DNA from: Zygnema cylindricum | Taxonomy: Eukaryota > Streptophyta > Zygnematophyceae > Zygnematales > Zygnemataceae | Reading direction: 5' to 3' | Assembly: GCA_037447655.1 (NCBI GenBank) | Contig: JBBHKE010000257.1 | Coordinates: 98,754-121,373, forward strand | Length of the DNA stretch: 22,620 bases | Shown here: piece by piece, positions 8,526 to 18,799 of the stretch | Position numbering within the stretch: position 1 is the first letter of the stretch | Layout: the number at the start of each line of letters is the position of its first letter | The notes under the pieces: generated by a model | The model's database searches: none | What the model saw: the letters and a program-made list of their open reading frames with translations, nothing else | What the model was told of the DNA's origin: nothing | Program-made: the position numbers and the translations under genes

Positions 8526-8539
8526 GGTCATCTCTGACC
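8526..8539. promoter_or_regulatory. GGTCA-N4-TGACC palindrome, element B LTR
   Basis: GGTCATCTCTGACC. The same palindrome with other spacer bases lies in element C (10865-10878) and in the right-hand LTR-like region (21945-21958). It lies downstream of the TATA-like site, followed by GGGAGTCTTC. Each half contains the TGACC core; W-box proteins (WRKY) bind TTGAC(C/T). It could instead form an RNA hairpin in the leader. Confidence 0.55.
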
Positions 8540-8749
8540 AACCATAACTTACTGCTCAGGGGAGCAAATTTAGTGATTTTTTTTGCGTTTGACTCAAGGG
8601 AGTCTTCTCCTCGCAGGGGTGAGGGTGGTCAAAATATTTGTGTGCCTGGGCGGTACTTATTCAATGGGAAAGTGGAAGGGATAAATATTATCATTGAGGC
8701 TTTACATAGGTTGCTCATTCTGTGGGTAAATGGAGACAACACAATTTCA

Positions 8750-9545
8750 CTCTCCACCATTGTCACTCCTTACTCTCTTGATTGGAGTTTCATGGAGTTT
8801 TTCACTCCATGCTTTATATTGTCTAAAACATTCTTGAGCCTCTAACTTATTTTTCAAAAAATACAACCTGGAATACCGAGACCAATCATCGGTGATAGTC
8901 ATTATTAATCTCTTCCCCCGGGTGATGGCACTCTTGCTAGCCCCCAAATATTTGTGTGTACTAAATCTAGAATCTTTCCTCCCTTATAGGTGGCAGTTTT
9001 TGGGAAGGGTAATCTGTGTGTTTTACCTTGAGCACATCTTCTACAATCACTTAGATTCTCACTCTCACCGAACTGAATCCCTTCCACTACTCCCATCTTT
9101 TTTATCTCTTTTAACTTATCTAGACTCACATGCCCAAGCCTCTTATGCCACAACATTATATAATGAACACTAGCATAATAAAGTTTCTTCTTTTCTTTGC
9201 TTAAAATCAGCCTAAACATCCCTTGGCTACCTTTTTCAGCAGTGAAATACACCTCCTCAAAACTAGCAGTAATGACTCCTTTTCTAGTGCCAGTATTAGA
9301 CGTAGAGATGAGGTTTTTGTTCACAGCTTGAATAAACAATACATCAATGAATGTAACTATCGATGTTTTTCCTTCTACTAACACTTTCACATCTATCAAT
9401 CCTACAAGATTAGTAGTAACTATCCTCCCATCCCCGTACTCTATCTCTACAGTGAGAATCTTTCTTATGTTAGTGAATAGGTGTTTATCCTTACACATGT
9501 GCATGAAGGCACCTGAATCTACATCTAACCTGCTTCACCTTTCAA
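8750..9545 (-). pseudogene. Element C protease and integrase fragment
   Basis: The protease motif DVDSGAFMHMCKDK lies near 9500-9530 with an intact D-S-G, in a frame overlapping the main one (8905-9504), which holds EIEYGDGR and VLVEGKTSIVTF. The HHCC region follows (LWHKRLGHVSLDKL, CRRCAQGKTHRLPFP). The first integrase Asp is Asn in HTNIWG. A frameshift near 8920 moves the reading to 8750-8947, with TITDDWSRYSRLYF and VRSDNGGE. The third catalytic residue is missing because element B is inserted there. Confidence 0.9.
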
Positions 9546-9599
9546 TCCACCAAAAGATCATTTCTGCTTTCTTGGAATTTTGACCTCGTTTTTTGCTTC

Positions 9600-10670
9600 C
9601 TACTCCTCGTGTAATAGGAATTCATTGTCCTTGTCCTCGGATTTCACCTCATGTACTTGTGTAACAAGGACCTTTTCCGTTCCTCTTGGGGTTCCACCGG
9701 TCTGCCCCGCCTTTAACCGCTGCTTGGTTAGCTTAGTGCACTCCACCATATAGTGCCCTGGTTTCTTACAAAAATGATACAAACCCTTAGGAGCCCTTGA
9801 TCCAAACTCCTCGTTGTGATTTTTCTGTCCCTCCCCTCTATAGCTTCCGATCGGTTTCCTAGTATCGTTATTCCTCGAATCGGTCCCAACTGCTAAGGCT
9901 TGCCCACTCTTTCCTCCCCTTTGGATCTCAATCGTGTTCTCCTGAACGAGTATCATCCCTACCACTGATTTCCATATCCACCTTGAGTCTAGCAAGTCCT
10001 TCACACGAATGAGTATGTTCTCAAACTCGTCTAGTAACTTCATGAGCAAGCAGTTAACATTCATCTTTTAAGTTTCATCCTGTCCAACACTCATTAGCTC
10101 CATGAAAAGTGTTACGAGCTCATTACAAAAATCCAGCATCTTTCCCCCGTTCTATACCTAAATGTTAATTTACTGATCAACCAACTGCTGCTGCTAGATA
10201 GTACCACTTCGGTACATCTAATGAGAGCCACCCAAAGGTCGGATGCCCTCTCTACTTGCAAATGAGGAGATGCAAGCTCTTTAGTAAGATGGCGGAGGAT
10301 GGAGTGCTTTTCCGCCATATTGTTTTAGTCTTAGGCATCGGTATCATTCTCCTCGCTCCTCGAAATAGGTGACATGAATGTCGCACCGGTTGCTATCGGT
10401 GTGATCGTCTCTTTCTCCTTTCCTTTGTCCACCACCTCCCCTTCTTTTGTCTCTTCCGTCGGAGATGGATTTGCATCTCTGGTGAATCTGCTTCCTCCTA
10501 ATTGTGGAGGGATGCCGAGACTCGATGGACGCCTTAACAGTCCACTCACTATTCCCCAAAACCTTTTCTCACATAGAGCTCCTGTCATCATACTCTCCTT
10601 GTATATGAAGCCATTTCCATTAAAGATAGGCACCCTAGAGGGTGGACCCATAACTTATAACTTTGAGACC
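9600..10670 (-). pseudogene. Element C gag with zinc knuckle
   Basis: The start near 10651 gives MGPPSRVPIFNGNGF, the usual gag N-terminal block. An acidic, low-complexity insert (PTEETKEGEVVDKGKEKE) follows. Further fragments read LTKELASPHLQVERASDLW (around 10260) and VNCLLMKLLDEFENI (10064 down), so at least two frameshifts occur. The CCHC box reads YHFCKKPGHYMVEC: its first Cys is Tyr. A long tail follows, ending at a stop near 9600. The same family as B gag. Confidence 0.85.
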
Positions 10671-11378
10671 TCCATAGGTTCTTCGAGTAGGCAACTCACA
10701 CGAAGCCTCAAAGATAACACTGACCCCTTTGTGTTTCAGCAAGAAATGCTGCTACCTTGGCGGACATAAACCTTGACCACCTTCACTGTTGTGAAAGGAA
10801 GACTCCCCTAAGTCTATAGCAAAAAGAAGCTTTGAATTTGCTTCCCTAGTAGTAAGTTATGAAGGGTCAAAGTTGACCTTTTGTACAGAAGCTCCCTGGG
10901 AGAGAGGGTCCAATCTATCAAATTTTTCTAAGTCATATCTCTCTCTAAACCTCTATATACTGAAGTACGGCACCAGTCATAATAATGTATCGTACATAAG
11001 GTACAGGTGCCGGTGTACTTTATGTACGACTATTGTACGACATGGCCAACAAGTCGACACATGTTATTTTGGATTCGTTCCTGTAATCCCCGGAGATGCC
11101 GTAATCCAATGTGATTGTGCCACGTGCCAACTGATGTGACGTAGTGTGCAAACCGCCAAAAACATATTCCGCGATCTCGACATGCTTCGTGGCCGTCTGA
11201 TTAAGCCGGATTACAATGGCGCGCGTCATAAATACTTGCGCGATATTTGTTTCGCTTTCGAAACAAAATGCGCAATATTTGTTTTGGATGTTCTGTACGC
11301 CGTACATTACAAACTGTATCTTCACCTATTTTCGTCCGTTTGAGTGGATTTTGATCGTGTCTTCATAACACAACCTCA
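10671..11378 (-). repeat. Element C 5' LTR
   Basis: Minus-strand start TGAGGTTGTGTTATGAAG at 11378, matching the TGAGG start of the element B LTR. A TATATAG core promoter lies near 10955, with six GTAC tetramers just upstream (10965-11038) and the GGTCA palindrome downstream (10865-10878). It aligns with the B LTR through TTATCTTTGAGGCTT up to about 10670, just before gag. No clear primer binding site is seen between LTR and gag. Confidence 0.7.
10865..10878. promoter_or_regulatory. GGTCA-N4-TGACC palindrome, element C LTR
   Basis: GGTCAAAGTTGACC on the + strand. Both strands contain TTGACC or GTTGACC, a classical W-box core. The distance to the conserved GGGAGTCTTC block is about 56 bases, close to the 58 in element B. 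Confidence 0.55.
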
Positions 11379-12240
<862 letters not shown>

Positions 12241-12299
12241 ACTATTTTCCACCCGAACTTGTCTGGTGTTGGTGTGCGTTGCATTTCTCGCGCGTACCT

Positions 12300-13428
12300 G
12301 ACTTTATATACGGGACAAAGTCTAACCAGATATCCATGTGCTTAGTGCCTTCACCAATAAGAACTCTTTAAGTGCCAAGCTTGCAACCATATACTTTGAC
12401 TCCATTGTTGACTTTGCCGTGACCTTTTGAAGCTTCTTCCTCTAGCAACGGGTTCCATTCCTAATTTGCAAGACAAAACTAGTCATTGACTTTCTGCTAG
12501 GCATGTTGCCATAGCTAGCATCGATCGAAGTCTGCAATTTCACTTCTCCACCTCGGAGAAAAAGTTTGAGTTTCCAAGTCCTTGCTAGGTATGTTAAAAC
12601 CATATTTGCAGCTTTCGAGTCTGATTTCTTCAGATTTAGCAAGCTTCTACTTAGAACACCAATAGCAACTGCGATATCCAACCTCGTGCAATTCATAAAA
12701 TAGACGAGGTTGCCTACTTCTTGCCCGTATGGTTAGAGGCCATAAACTCCTCCTCCCCTAACTCTAGACTCTCAGTGACAAGAATACAAAAATATGAGTC
12801 ATCTCCCTCCAATTTTTGCCTAAACTCCATAGGAGATACTCACCCTTTTACTTCATTCATTTCAATTTTTTCAAGCATATTTTCTATAGCCTCTTTTTTA
12901 GTCAACATGATTACTTTCTTATTTCTATCTCTCTCTACTTGTAATCCTAAAATACACTTGGCCTCTCCGAGGTCCATCATCTCAAATCTTGATTTTAAGG
13001 CTTCCTTAATGCGGTTTATTTCACTCATAGACTTGTTAATAAGTAATAGATCATTTAAATATACGACATTATATAGTACTCCATCCTCCCCTTGCAATAT
13101 ATACACAGAGTGATCTGAACTAATCCTTTTAAAACCTAGTCAAGTCAAAAACTCATATAACTTCGGGTTCTACATCTTATGTGCCTGTTTCAGCCCATAC
13201 AAAAGCTTTAACAGTTTGCACACTAATTTCTCAATTCCATTTTCTTCATACTTTTTTTGGTTGCTGCATATATATAGTTTTATCTAACTTTCCATGCAAA
13301 ATGGTTGTTTTGACGTAGATCTGATGGAGTTCCATATTCTGAATTGCAGCTAGACTTAGTATAATTCTAATAGTTGGAAATCTTACAACCGGAGAAAAAG
13401 TCTCATCAAAATCAATTCCCTCTTTCTG
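12300..13428 (-). pseudogene. Element D reverse transcriptase (C-terminal part) and RNase H
   Basis: Reading resumes after the solo LTR with QKEGIDFDETFSPVVRFP, then LHQIYVKTTILHG, where the first catalytic Asp (as in QMDVKT) is Tyr. The frame 13106-12840 has VVYLNDLLLINKS: the YVDD box is YLND. LGLQVERDRNKK and EAIENMLEKIEM follow, close to the matching block of B. RNase H (12696-12442) has NCTRLDIAVAIGVLSRSL and TSIDASYGN, then STMESKYMV and KHMDIWLDFV in other frames. The CDNQ region is deleted. Many stops lie in between. Confidence 0.85.
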
Positions 13429-13433
13429 ATTAT
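13429..13433 (+). repeat. Target duplication, left (ATTAT)
   Basis: ATTAT directly before the TG of the solo LTR, repeated at 14279-14283 directly after its CA. Five bases is the usual Copia target duplication. Confidence 0.85.
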
Positions 13434-14278
13434 TGTTGTTTTTAGAAAACTTTAGTCATCTTTATGCCTCAGCTCTGAGGGAGAGAGAGTTGTTCAGGAC
13501 TAAAGATTATTTTTGGTTAAGTTCAATTCAATACTTACCGAAATTAGTGTGAGAGTGAAGTCGGGAATTTACGGTTCATTCACACTCGGGACACGCGTCG
13601 TCACTTGAGAGAAATGCGTGAGTATGTCCTCGTGGACGTACGTAAGTTCGGCAGGACCACAAGACTTCGTGAAGTCACATCTATGGTGCAAAAATCCTCT
13701 ATTCGTACGGCTGACAGCCACCGCCAACAAATGTTGACGAGACGTGACTAGATCACTATCACTTTACGTTGTCTGAACGCCGGTGTAAATATTTGGCAGA
13801 ACAGATTCTGTCTATAGCGAATTCGTTGTTTAGTGTTAAAAATGTGGTTTATGACATACCTTCAGTACACAGGTATACTCACAGTATTTATTGTGTTAGA
13901 ATGTTAGATGACCGGCTGGAATGGCTCCGTAAAGCTTAGTGTAGTTTTAGTGTATAGAAGTAGGACTTAGTAAATTTGAGTCATTAGGAAGAAATGATAT
14001 GAAAATCTATACACTCAGTTTTTATGAAAATTCACATCTGAATATCTCACATATCTGTGAGTAAAATTTAGTGAAATTTTGTGTGTATGTTCCTAAGAAT
14101 GACATCTACAATGTGGTAGATTTCTAGGACTATTGTGTCCCTATATTTCAATTTATCATCCGTCAATGTATTTGTTTTGCCATCGGTTTTTGTGGAAGCT
14201 TCCTCTCTTGATATGTTATACAATGAATACTGCTGCCTCTTCTTCATATTCAGTACACGCAGTTGTCTCAAAAAAACA
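13434..14278 (+). mobile_element. Solo LTR S inside element D reverse transcriptase
   Basis: 845 bp, TGTTGTTTTTAG at one end and AAAAAAACA at the other, flanked by perfect ATTAT repeats. It carries the same landmarks as the element A LTR (ACTTTAGTC, a TGAGGGAGAG purine block, CAATACTTACC, TAGTGTGA, GACACGCGTCG) and the promoter block TGTATAGAAGTAGGACTTA at 13951-13968. With no internal region left, it is what remains after recombination between two LTRs of a related element in the opposite direction to D. It splits the reverse transcriptase between KG and QKEGID. Confidence 0.9.
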
Positions 14279-14283
14279 ATTAT
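14279..14283 (+). repeat. Target duplication, right (ATTAT)
   Basis: Second copy of ATTAT, directly after the terminal CA of solo LTR S. Reverse transcriptase sequence of element D starts again at once on the other side. Confidence 0.85.
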
Positions 14284-14603
14284 AACCCTTTAGTCACCAG
14301 TCTAGCCTTATACCTTTCTATTGTGCCATTCGAGTTTAATTTTACCTTGAACACCCACTTACTCCCGTTGGCTTTTTTGTTCGGAGGAAGCTCCACCAAC
14401 TCCCACGTTTGAGCTTCCATAATGGATTTCATCTCGTCATTTGTTGCCTCAATCCAGTGAGTTCTTTTCGGTGATGAGAAGGCCTCCCAAATGGTCCGAG
14501 GTTCCTCGGAGGCGGTAGAGAATGCAAAGTGCGATTCAGATTGAAGACGGTTGCTAGATCTCATTCCCCCCGAAAATTCAGAGGTTGAGACCGATGGATG
14601 CAT
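14284..14603 (-). pseudogene. Element D reverse transcriptase, N-terminal part
   Basis: The frame 14603-14280 reads HWIEATNDEMKSIMEAQTWE, LVELPPNKKANGSKWVFKVK and ERYKARLVTKG, the standard N-terminal block of Copia reverse transcriptase. A serine-rich linker precedes it, as usual between integrase and polymerase. A single-base insertion near the KG codons shifts the frame just before the solo LTR. Confidence 0.9.
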
Positions 14604-14639
14604 GGTGTTCTTTATCTATCGTGGAGCGGGATGTGTGTC

Positions 14640-15500
14640 ATTCGAGAGTGGTGCAGTTGGCTACGAGGGAGCTGTAAGAGGGACTTGAGGGTTCGTGGAC
14701 AATGTTTCCATAGGATGTTGATGAGGAACTTGAAAGTAAATTGTCTTCTTTGTGTCAAAGATGACATAAACCTGCAATTTTTTTTCCGTCGGTTTATATT
14801 TCATGGTGAAATAATAAGCAGATTCTCCTTCATCTTTTATAATGATATTCCTTGACACAATTACTTTTTGTTTATTAAATACATACACCCTATACCCATT
14901 AGAGTTATCATCATATTCCATTAAAATGTTGGGTAAGCCTTTTGATTCTATTTTCCAAGTATTTTTTGATGTGTTAAGAATGAAGCACTTACTGCCAAAA
15001 ACTTTAAAGTGACTAACTTGAGGTTTCCTACCTGTCCATAACTCAAATGGTGTAGTGCTAACTGATCTTGATGTAATCATTTTCTTTATATAAACTGCAC
15101 AATTAAGGGCCTCTGCCGAGAATTTCAAATTTACATTTTTGTTTGCAAACATGGATATAGCAAACTATGTAACTGTTCTATTTAGCCTTTCTGAAACACC
15201 ATTTTGTTGAGGCGTATATAGAACCGTTAGTTGTCGATTAATACCCTCATCTAAAAGAAACTTTTTAAAATCATTGGACATATACTCTCCACCGTTGTCC
15301 GATCTCAATTTCAAAATTGGAACTGTATGTAATTTCTCCGCCCAAGCTTTGTAGTGTTTCAAGTGTTCGAACACTTCACTCTTATCCTTCATAAAATAAA
15401 CTTTTGTTAATCTGGAAAAATCGTCTGTAAATGTGACCATGAAGCAAACTCCTCTTGCAGAAGGCACCTCAGCCGGGCCTAAAACGTCAAAATGTATGAG
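14640..15500 (-). pseudogene. Element D integrase
   Basis: All three catalytic residues are visible: Asp in LIHFDVLGPAEVPSARG (15490-15440), Asp in LRSDNGGEYMSNDF, and Glu in PQQNGVSERLNRT. They fall in the frame 15467-15165, apart from the first, which lies beyond a stop just after KKVL near 15500. A stop after the NRTVT block separates the C-terminal part (15152-14661), with FELWTGRKPQVSHFKVFGSK and NGYRVYVFNKQKVIVSRNI. Among the integrases here it is the only one with a visible complete D-D-E set. Confidence 0.9.
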
Positions 15501-16169
15501 TTAAAGTACTTTTTTCGAACAATGTTTCGATTCGTGAGGAAACGGTAACGTATGAAATTTACCTAATGAGCATCCATCACAAGTCTTAACGGGCTGATCT
15601 GGGAGAGAAACACCTTCTACTTTGCCAACATTTACCATTTTACTCAAACTATCATAGTTAACATGTCTTTGTCTTTTATGCCACAACTCATTTTTAGACA
15701 AAACACTGGAATAAAGAACATTATTTTCCTTAGTATTAGCCATATCCATGCAGTACATTTTGCTTTCATCTCTAGTTCCTGTGATTGTTACCTTTCCTAG
15801 TTTGCTAACAATTTGCCTACCCTCTTTAAGGGTGACCTCAAATCCTTTGCTTTCAATAAATGATGTAGAAAAAATGTTATTTTTGAAATCAGGGACATAA
15901 AAAACATTGTGAAGTGTTCTTTCAACTGACTTCCCTCCTACATCTCCCAATAGAGAGATATCACCGTGAGCATTTGTTTGAACACTCATGAAACATGCAT
16001 AGTAAATATTCCTTGCAGGTGTAGCTTTGAGATTAGTGAAGATCGACTTGTTCAAGCACATGTGGGCCAATGCTCCCCTGTCCATGATCCTTCCGGCGTC
16101 CTTTGAGCCCTTCATTGCTGCCTCCATAGCAAATAGTTCCGATTCATCCTGTTTGTTGAAGCTCAACAA
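15501..16169 (-). pseudogene. Element D protease and GAG-pre-integrase
   Basis: One open frame of 222 codons. The protease motif reads IMDRGALAHMC where D-S/T-G-A is expected, so the active-site second residue is changed to Arg. Family blocks TRNIYY-like ARNIYYACF, GDISLLGDVGGKSVERTL and the VPDFKNNIFSTSFIES stretch follow. The zinc-binding region has WHKRQRHVNYDSL (LGH is QRH) and CDGCSLGKFHTLPFP. The frame ends at a stop just before the first catalytic integrase Asp. Confidence 0.9.
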
Positions 16170-16199
16170 CTGATCCTCCTCAGTAGGAGATGAAGAAAT

Positions 16200-17130
16200 C
16201 TTATAATTGGTTAGAACATGCTTTCTAGAAAAGCCCTGATTAAATGGACTTTGCTGCTAACCCGGCCTATATAGACCTGTTTCATTTGCCTTTTTCAGTT
16301 TAGGATAGTATCTATAGCCATGACCATATTCCGAACAATAAAAACATGCGGTCAAATACTGTCTATTTTGTCCTTGATTAAAATGTTTAAACTGACCTTT
16401 ATTCTAGTTAAGCTAATTCATGGGTTGATTAAAACTAATTTTTTGACTGGTTAAATTGACCTTTCCTCTCAAAATCTGTGTTAAAAGCTTCGACTTGCTT
16501 TTCTCCATTAAGAACCTTTGACGTAGACTCTTCTTCCAAAATAATATTAATAGCTTACCGAAGTGTCCAGTTAGCTTTATCATGTTTTTTACGTGCAACA
16601 AATGCATCTTTCATACTGCTAGGAAGACCTCTAATGACCAAAGCGGCTTGCTGAAATTCACGAAAGGTACCACCAGCACAAGCATGAGCCTCAACATGAG
16701 CTCAAAAGTTATCGGTATACTCGGCCATTATTCCCCTTGTGTATTTGTAGTCCCAGATATTTCCTGCCAACAAAACTTATTCGTGAACCTTCGCCTTCTC
16801 ATAAGACGCCTTAAGAGATTTCCAAATATCAATCGCCTTCTTCATTTTGATTCGTGACATAACCAGGTTCTCTGAGAGACATAGTTTTAGAGTATTTCGA
16901 GCCTGTGAATTCTTTTTCACCCAAGTTGGATCAGACTCATCAAGTGATCCATCCAGAATCTCCATCAAACTTGCAGTTTCAAAGTACGACTCAACCATAT
17001 CCGCCAAGTAAGCATATTTCTTCTCATTAAAGATAGGAATTCTTGAAGACACGCCCATTTCCTGTTGTTTTATGACTACTGGTACAGGTGGAGCTGCAGC
17101 AGTAGTTGTAGAAGTAGATATGTTTTTCAA
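16200..17130 (-). pseudogene. Element D gag with zinc knuckle
   Basis: The start at 17130 gives MKNISTSTTTAAAPPVP, then IPIFNEKKYAYLADMVESYF, EILDGSLDE and SENLVMSRIKMKKAIDIW, a clean UBN2 gag without the frameshift seen in A. A stop after KAKVHE (16777) breaks it; the remainder continues to EESTSKVLNGEKQVEAF near 16480. The CCHC box reads CFYCSEYGHGYRYY: the last Cys is Tyr. Otherwise it is collinear with element A gag. Confidence 0.85.
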
Positions 17131-18051
17131 CAGAAGCTAACAAGAATCCTACCAAACAACTGTGTTTTGAACACTACAGAATAAGACTCACAACTCTAAA
17201 TACAACCAAAATCAACATACAATTAGATTACCATGCGCGATGTCAATTCCCAAAATTGAAGCATAAACGGTCTAGTAAACTATAAGATATGGAAGCTGAA
17301 AGTTTCCCAAAAATTGCCTCTAAGTTTCCGTATTCTCCAAACTGGATGATACATTTTTTCTAAATCCTAAACTTTATACACTAAAAGTATGTCTGATCTA
17401 ACTAACTTATCAACAACTAACACCCGGCGTTATCGTACTGCACTACAAAATGACAAGGTACCGAAATTATACGTCAATGTACTCACGATACTTTCAAAAC
17501 CCTATTTTCCGCTAGCCGTAATCTAAGTGACAAAACACTAAATTTTAATGCGCTAAAAAGAAAACAATGTGTTTCAAATATTTTCACTTTCGACGCCGTA
17601 CAACCAATGTTGGTTTCACTTAGTCATCGTCAATCGCGACAGTCCACCCGATTGTTGTTCAGAAGTACGGTCCACTTGGGCGCATACACTTGTGCTAAGT
17701 CACCCGTAGTCCCTGCGCAAATCTTGTCCGTCGACTCGATTCGTTACCAACTGTAGTCATTATTCCGTACAGGTAATTGTTCCCAAATGCGCAATTTTAA
17801 TTTTGCCCGTTCGATCTTGTGATTCCACTCGTTTGATAACCAACGCATCTATGTTGTTGTCGGCGCTCTTCTGAATATCTGCTCAAGCCTTAGATACCGA
17901 CGCATGTCCTTGTAGACTTATAATATACTCGGCTACTATAACACTAATAAAGGTAAGTATTACAATTTGACTTAGAAAAAAAGTATTCTAAGTCCTAAAA
18001 TCCTCCTCACACTATTATATGCTGAGATCGAAGCTTTAATTTCAAAAAGTA
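17131..18051 (-). repeat. Element D 5' LTR and leader
   Basis: Outer edge at about 18051, next to the broken integrase of element E. The LTR probably ends at about 17161 (TTCAAAACACA on the minus strand, compare the solo LTR end), giving about 890 bp. Shared blocks with A: TGTGAGG, TGTAATACTTACCTT, TAGTGT. A TATA box (TATAAAG, 17372-17378) is followed by TTTAGGATTTA. A TTTGGTAGGATTC just inside the LTR end is only a weak primer-site candidate. Confidence 0.65.
17372..17378 (-). promoter_or_regulatory. LTR TATA box, element D
   Basis: TATAAAG with the same flanks as in element A (AGTGTATAAAGTTTAGGA). Expected pol II core promoter of the LTR. Confidence 0.6.
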
Positions 18052-18450
18052 TTTGCTGCTAGCCAGAGATGGTTTTTTTGAGGGTCCCCACATATTTGAA
18101 TGAATAAGCTCGAAGAGGTTAGTTGCTCTAAAATATGCGGTTTGAGGTAAGGGAAGTTTTTGATGCTTACCCTAAGCACAACCATCACAAATATTCGACC
18201 GTTGCTGACCAAGTTTAACTCCTACCATATCATTCTTTACCATCTTTTCCAGCTTGTCGTTATAAACATGACCCTATCTTTTTTGCCACAAAAAATTATT
18301 AGATAAGACACTAGAGTAAGCAAGGGAAGTTCTTTACCATCTTTTCCAGCTTGTCGTTATGAACATGACCCTATCTTTTTTGCCACAAAAAATTATCAGA
18401 TAAGACACTAGAGTAAGCAAGGGAAGTTCTATTCACCAGGTCCATCTGGT
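18052..18450 (-). pseudogene. Element E GAG-pre-integrase and integrase start
   Basis: Reads GHVYNDKLEKMVKNDMVGVK, then CDGCA-stop-GKHQKLPLPQTA and LIHSNMWGPSKKPSLASSKY. In the last block the first catalytic Asp is Asn. The motif WHKRLGH appears as WQKR-stop-GHV and occurs twice because of a 97-bp duplication. The frame stops at the LTR of element D, in the middle of the sequence that reads ARYFVTF in functional elements. Confidence 0.85.
18233..18426. repeat. 97-bp tandem duplication in element E
   Basis: Copies 18233-18329 and 18330-18426 begin TTCTTTACCATCTTTTCCAG and differ at only two bases. Both carry the same nonsense codon in the HHCC region, so the duplication came after loss of function. 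Confidence 0.95.
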
Positions 18451-18499
18451 ACAAGTTGTTTGGGACTCTAGTTCCTATTATAGCTACCCTTTCCTCTTT

Positions 18500-18790
18500 C
18501 CTTGCTATTTTTCTTCCTTGCTTCTGAAGTATCTACTTTCTGCAAATGAGGTAGAAAACAAATTCTTTTTGAACAGAGGGACATTCAACACATCATACAG
18601 AGTTCTAGTGACAGCTTTTCCATCTATCTCACGCATAATGATGACTGTTCCTTGAGCTTTTGCTTCAAATGTGGCACCACAAGCATAGTAGATCTACCTA
18701 GTTGGGATAGGTTGCAGATCTTTGAAAGAATCCTTCTTCCAACACATATGAGAAGAGTTTCCGGAATCCATTATCTATCTGTGGTCTTTG
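18500..18790 (-). pseudogene. Element E aspartic protease
   Basis: IMDSGNSSHMCWKKDSFKDL carries an intact catalytic D-S-G (codons near 18763-18773). A stop precedes IMD where Trp is usual, and another follows PTR. Downstream blocks TRTLYDVLNVPLFKKNLFST correspond to TRNIYY...VPDFKNNIFST in D. Confidence 0.8.
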
Positions 18791-18799
18791 TCTCTCTCC

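Larger units (their letters stand above)
3817..8749 (+). mobile_element. Copia element B, nearly full internal region and 3' LTR
   Basis: Plus-strand Ty1/Copia element in the domain order gag, protease, integrase, reverse transcriptase, RNase H, polypurine tract, 3' LTR. The 5' LTR and gag N-terminus are missing because element A cuts gag at 3816/3817. The 3' LTR ends TTTCA at 8749, exactly next to an interrupted integrase codon of element C. B therefore inserted into C, and A into B. Many stops and lost catalytic residues make it inactive. Confidence 0.9.
7922..8749 (+). repeat. Element B 3' LTR, carrying a SINE
   Basis: Begins TGAGG after the purine tract and ends TTTCA at 8749. From about 8357 it aligns in inverse orientation with the 5' LTR of element C: CCATGTCGTACAAT, the AAAGTACA piece, GGTCA-N4-TGACC, CATAACTTACT, GGGAGTCTTC, and TATCATTGAGGCTT near the end. 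About 165 bases at the start are a SINE insertion (7935-8090), leaving an LTR of about 660 bp against about 710 bp in C. Confidence 0.75.
8750..11378 (-). mobile_element. Copia element C, 5' LTR to middle of integrase
   Basis: Minus-strand Ty1/Copia element: 5' LTR (11378 to about 10670), gag, zinc knuckle, protease, GAG-pre-integrase and integrase, ending exactly after the GGE of the SDNGGE motif at 8750. The 3' LTR of element B begins at that point. It is the oldest layer of the left nest. Its distal part is not in the window. Confidence 0.9.
12300..18051 (-). mobile_element. Copia element D, most complete copy
   Basis: Minus-strand Ty1/Copia element: 5' LTR with outer edge near 18051, gag, protease, integrase, reverse transcriptase and RNase H, fading at about 12300. 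No 3' LTR is seen. The reverse transcriptase is split by solo LTR S (13434-14278). D cuts the integrase of element E. It is the same family as A and is the best template here for reading the others, although it has frameshifts and altered active sites. Confidence 0.9.

Noticed and set aside
10374-10769. Long plus-strand open frame
   Set aside because: It lies antisense to element C gag (MGPPSRVPIFNGNGF on the minus strand), so it is a shadow frame.
17131-17160. Primer binding site TTTGGTAGGATTC
   Set aside because: Only the first few bases match the usual Met-tRNA complement (TGGTATCAGAGC), so it was not listed as a feature.
18233-18426. CRISPR-like direct repeats
   Set aside because: Only two adjacent 97-bp units with no spacers, inside a plant retrotransposon; it is a tandem duplication.
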